Assembly: GCA_036655755.1 (NCBI GenBank)
Contig: JAVVPN010000104.1
Location: forward strand, 1 to 8,935
DNA length: 8,935 nucleotides
Source of the DNA: JAUNSR01 sp036655755
GTDB taxonomy: Bacteria; Bacteroidota; Bacteroidia; Bacteroidales; JAUNSR01
Direction of reading: 5' to 3'
Shown: one piece after another, positions 6,307 to 8,935 of the stretch
Numbering within the stretch: position 1 is the stretch's first letter
How the letters are laid out: each line of letters opens with the position of its first letter
The notes under the pieces: generated by a model
Told to the model about the DNA's origin: nothing
Seen by the model: only the letters and a program-made list of their open reading frames with translations
Database searches by the model: none
Translations under genes and position numbers: made by a program

Positions 6307-7443
6307 ATGACCAATTATCACTCGAAAATACCTGCGAACAATCCTTTTACAGATGCAGGCGCAAAAAAGTTATTGGATGCAGCAGATGTGCTTGACGCAG
6401 TTACTTCTTCTTATTTCATCACAAACGAAAATCTTGAGATTATATATTACAATCAGGCTTTTATTCAAAGTCTGGGATTAAGCGCACCGAAAGAGGTGGA
6501 AGGTTTACGTCCGGGCGATGTATTGGGATGTATCAATACGCAACATTCAAATGGGTGCGGCACTTCGCCAAAGTGTCAATCATGCTCATTTCGGCAAAGT
6601 ATATCCGAAGCTCTTAAATCCGGCGAAAAAGTCAACAACGAGGTTACACTCACACACATCAATAATAAGATGGTGGCCTATCAGATTCAGGCCACTCCTT
6701 TTGTGCTGGATAATTCAAAATTTGTATCAATCTCCTCAATCGAAACGACAGCCAACAAGCGAAAGCTATTGATGGAATCGGTGTTTTTTCATGACCTGAT
6801 TAATCTGTCGGGAAGTTTGAGTGGTTATCTCGATATTATTCAGAATTTCGAACCAGCCGAAGTGATGAGTCACCTCCCCTCTTTAAAAGGTATCGCCGAT
6901 CAGTTGCTCGATGAAATAGTATCACAACGCCAGGTAGCCAGAGCGGAAGAAAACAGATTGGAAGCGGATGTTAATGAGATGACCATGCAAATTTTCATTG
7001 ACGAAATGAAAAGTCAGACCTCTTTTCACCCGAGTTTTAAAAACAGGAATCTGGTAGTGGAATTTGAGGAGGAAAATTTCAGTTTCTATTCTGACAACCG
7101 ATTACTCAGCCGTGTATTGATCAATATGCTTAAAAACGCGACAGAAGCTACCGCTAAAGGGAATACGGTAACTCTCTCTATAAAAAAAGAAAACGACGAA
7201 ATACTTTTCGCCGTTCATAACAAAGAGGTTATCGCACCTGAAATTCAAGAAAATATTTTCAATTACGGATTCTCTACAAAAGGGGCAGGTCGCGGATTAG
7301 GAACTTACGGAATGAGACTGTTGGGTGAAAACCTGTTGGGTGGAAAAGTATCATTTCTATCCACTCCCGGGATAGGCACCACATTCTACCTGATTCTACC
7401 CGTAATCCATCCGAATACTCCTTTACAGCATTATGCGTTTTAA
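6307..7443 (+). CDS. Soluble PAS-domain sensor histidine kinase with a four-cysteine cluster
   Basis: A 378-residue kinase with no membrane segment, so it senses a cytosolic signal. A PAS-like region spans about 22-146 (YFITNENLEIIYYNQAF). It carries C75, C84, C90 and C93 (GCINTQHSNGCGTSPKCQSC, spacing C-x8-C-x5-C-x2-C), able to bind a metal or Fe-S centre or form disulfides. The phospho-acceptor is H162 in FFHDLINLSG. The ATPase domain (about 230-370) has an N box with N277 (LKNATEA), FSTKG (322-326) and the G2 box GRGLG (328-332). The usual DxGxG G1 box is replaced by a VHNKE segment, which looks degenerate. Output should go to a response regulator, but none is in the window. Start at ATG 6307 is set by the promoter box overlapping the upstream TTG. 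The gene is alone, and its stop overlaps that of convergent miaA by 4 bp. Confidence 0.92.
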   Translation: MTNYHSKIPANNPFTDAGAKKLLDAADVLDAVTSSYFITNENLEIIYYNQAFIQSLGLSAPKEVEGLRPGDVLGCINTQHSNGCGTSPKCQSCSFRQSISEALKSGEKVNNEVTLTHINNKMVAYQIQATPFVLDNSKFVSISSIETTANKRKLLMESVFFHDLINLSGSLSGYLDIIQNFEPAEVMSHLPSLKGIADQLLDEIVSQRQVARAEENRLEADVNEMTMQIFIDEMKSQTSFHPSFKNRNLVVEFEEENFSFYSDNRLLSRVLINMLKNATEATAKGNTVTLSIKKENDEILFAVHNKEVIAPEIQENIFNYGFSTKGAGRGLGTYGMRLLGENLLGGKVSFLSTPGIGTTFYLILPVIHPNTPLQHYAF

Positions 7444-8345
7444 ATATTGATTTTATCGGTAAGATAAGACAGAATTTCGGCTTCGCTATCCGGATGAAAC
7501 CATCGGATTGATTCGTCGCGCTTAAACCAGGTCATCTGCTTGCGTGAATAAATGCGGGTGTTCTGTTTTATCTTTTCAACGGCGAAATCAAGTGTCCATT
7601 CGCCCGACAGATATTGAAACATCTCTTTATATCCCACCGTATTGAGTGAGTTATGAGCCCGATGTTCATATACGGCGCGGGCCTCCTCGAGTAATCCGTC
7701 TGCCATCATCTGATCTACACGCTGGTTGATACGGTCGTACAATTCTTCGCGATCGCGGGTAATCCCGATCTTGATGATTTCGAACGGACGCGATTTTATG
7801 GTATTCGTACGGAAAGAGGTGAATGTTTTACCCGTCGTAAGGCAGATTTCGACACCATGCATCACCCGTTTGGGGTTTTTACGATCTACAATATCATAAT
7901 ATTCGGGGTCGAGCTTTTGAAGCATCTCCAACAATCCCTCTAATCCAACAGCGGCATAAAGATCAACTACTTTCTGACGCACTTCGGGCGTTACAGAGGG
8001 CATATCGTCGATTCCTTTACAAACGGCATCTACATACATCATAGAGCCCCCGGTCATCAAAGCCACGTCGTGCGATTGATAGTAGGTATCCAGAAAAGAG
8101 ACCACCTCCTCTTCAAAACGCGCAGCGCTGAAATATTCGTCCAATCCCAATGATCCCACAAAATGATGTTTTACCCGGGCAAGTTGCTCAGGAGTGGCGG
8201 CAGCCGTTCCGATTGGAAGATCACGGTAAAGCTGGCGCGAATCAGAGGAGATGATAGAGGCGGCAAATGTTTCAGCGATGCGCAGACTTAATTCTGTTTT
8301 TCCGACTCCGGTCGGACCTATAAGAACAATAAGATATTTCGGCAT
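7440..8345 (-). CDS. miaA: tRNA dimethylallyltransferase (MiaA)
   Basis: A 301-residue enzyme that transfers a dimethylallyl group to N6 of A37 in tRNAs reading UNN codons, the first step of the ms2i6A modification that supports decoding. The P-loop is GPTGVGKT (10-17). SSDSRQLYRDLPIGTA (33-48) holds D35, the expected general base. TGGSMMYVDAV matches the conserved GGTGLYI region, NPKRVMHGVEI the tRNA-binding segment, and KIKQNTRIYSRKQMTWFKRD the C-terminal signature. The start is ATG 8345, giving MPKYLIVLIGPTG; an upstream TTG at 8369 overlaps a promoter box and would add eight non-family residues. It lies 33 nt after gcvT on the same strand, so read-through from gcvT is possible besides its own promoter. 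Confidence 0.96.
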   Translation of the reverse strand: MPKYLIVLIGPTGVGKTELSLRIAETFAASIISSDSRQLYRDLPIGTAAATPEQLARVKHHFVGSLGLDEYFSAARFEEEVVSFLDTYYQSHDVALMTGGSMMYVDAVCKGIDDMPSVTPEVRQKVVDLYAAVGLEGLLEMLQKLDPEYYDIVDRKNPKRVMHGVEICLTTGKTFTSFRTNTIKSRPFEIIKIGITRDREELYDRINQRVDQMMADGLLEEARAVYEHRAHNSLNTVGYKEMFQYLSGEWTLDFAVEKIKQNTRIYSRKQMTWFKRDESIRWFHPDSEAEILSYLTDKINI

Positions 8346-8366
8346 ATAATAATAATCTATACACCG

Positions 8367-8374
8367 CAAAGATA
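8367..8374 (-). promoter_or_regulatory. Putative Bacteroidota -7 box of miaA
   Basis: On the minus strand this reads TATCTTTG, matching TAnnTTTG, and lies 21 nt before the miaA ATG. Initiation near 8360 would give a leader of about 15 nt. No clear -33 TTTG is found at the usual distance, which falls inside the end of gcvT. The box sits in the 33-nt gcvT-miaA gap. Confidence 0.4.
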
Positions 8375-8378
8375 ATGA

Positions 8379-8935
8379 TTATTTGCGGAATGGCGGTTTT
8401 ACAACTTCCGCCGCAACGGTTTTGTTACGAATACGTATATGCAACGGCGTGCCGGGAGCGGCATATTCGGGAGCGACATATCCCATACCGATTCCCACAT
8501 TCAATACCGGAGATATAGAGCCGGATGTAACGACTCCGATCTCTTTGCCGTCGGCATCCTCTATAGCATATCCATTGCGCGGAATGCCCCGTTCTGTCAT
8601 CCGGAAGCCTACTAATTTACGAACGAGCCCCTCTTCTTTCTGTTTCTGCAAATTGTCGCGGTTGATAAACGGTTTATTATCGACAAACTTAGTGATCCAC
8701 CCGAGCCCGGCCTCAAGTGGCGACGTAGTGTCGTTCATATCATTACCATACAGATTAAAGCCCATCTCAAGACGCAACGTATCGCGCGCACCCAATCCGA
8801 TTGGTTTTATGCCTTCGGGCTTTCCGGCCTCAAATACGGCATTCCAGATTGCAGCGGCATCTTTATCGTAAAAATAAAGCTCAAAGCCACCTGCCCCGGT
8901 ATATCCCGTATTAGAGATGATAACATTCGGTACGC
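8379..8935 (-). CDS. gcvT: Aminomethyltransferase, glycine cleavage T protein (C-terminal half, partial)
   Basis: The C-terminal 185 or so residues of GcvT, about half the family's usual 360; the 5' part lies beyond the right edge. GcvT takes the aminomethyl group held on the lipoyl arm of H protein and passes it to tetrahydrofolate, giving methylene-tetrahydrofolate and ammonia. Visible family motifs are SNTGYTGAGGFELYFYD near the window edge, PIGLGARDTLRLEMGFNLYG, SPLEAGLGW, and the C-terminal barrel with GIGMGYV and the closing VVKPPFRK. The frame is open to the edge, so the Leu codon at 8793-8795 (TTG) is internal and not a start. The gene ends with TAA at 8379-8381; miaA follows after 33 nt. 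No other glycine-cleavage gene is visible. Confidence 0.95.
   Translation of the reverse strand, partial: VPNVIISNTGYTGAGGFELYFYDKDAAAIWNAVFEAGKPEGIKPIGLGARDTLRLEMGFNLYGNDMNDTTSPLEAGLGWITKFVDNKPFINRDNLQKQKEEGLVRKLVGFRMTERGIPRNGYAIEDADGKEIGVVTSGSISPVLNVGIGMGYVAPEYAAPGTPLHIRIRNKTVAAEVVKPPFRK

Noticed and set aside
8383..8871. Plus-strand open frame of 162 codons opposite gcvT
   Set aside because: It lies wholly antisense to a clear GcvT coding region and has low-complexity Ser/Pro-rich translation typical of a shadow frame.

Overview
The window looks like a chromosomal segment of a Bacteroidota bacterium, most likely order Bacteroidales. The protein set (YicC, guanylate kinase, NadD, a DUF5063 protein and a short DEDD exonuclease in a row; MiaA next to GcvT) fits that order. 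Start codons lack Shine-Dalgarno sequences, and Bacteroidota-type -7 boxes (TAnnTTTG) lie just upstream of three genes. The genus cannot be fixed from the sequence alone.

The left quarter (1-1834) is AT-rich accessory DNA read on the minus strand and looks like the debris of an RHS/polymorphic-toxin locus. From right to left it holds an ankyrin-repeat lipoprotein, a start-less tail of a probable toxin, a small three-helix membrane protein directly behind it (candidate immunity protein), and at the left edge a frame ending in the RHS-core signature FTSLDPLAEK that runs out of the window.

The middle (1835-2585) is a gene-free divergent spacer. Most of it is AT-rich and featureless, but at 2330-2451 there is a very GC-rich island: four direct copies of a 22-bp unit plus one inverted copy, able to fold into a long stem. 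This is the most unusual non-coding element in the window.

From 2586 to 6131 there is a tight plus-strand operon: yicC, gmk, nadD, a DUF5063 gene, a 3'-5' exonuclease gene and a small membrane-protein gene. Gaps are 1-25 nt, or the genes overlap, and a 15-bp hairpin at 6190-6225 closes the operon. Its themes are RNA turnover (YicC, exonuclease), nucleotide supply (Gmk) and NAD synthesis (NadD).

A separate promoter then drives a soluble PAS-histidine kinase with a four-cysteine cluster in its PAS region (6307-7443), a candidate redox or metal-cofactor sensor. It converges with, and overlaps by 4 bp, the minus-strand miaA gene (tRNA isopentenylation). Upstream of miaA lies the 3' half of gcvT (glycine cleavage T protein), which runs off the right edge.
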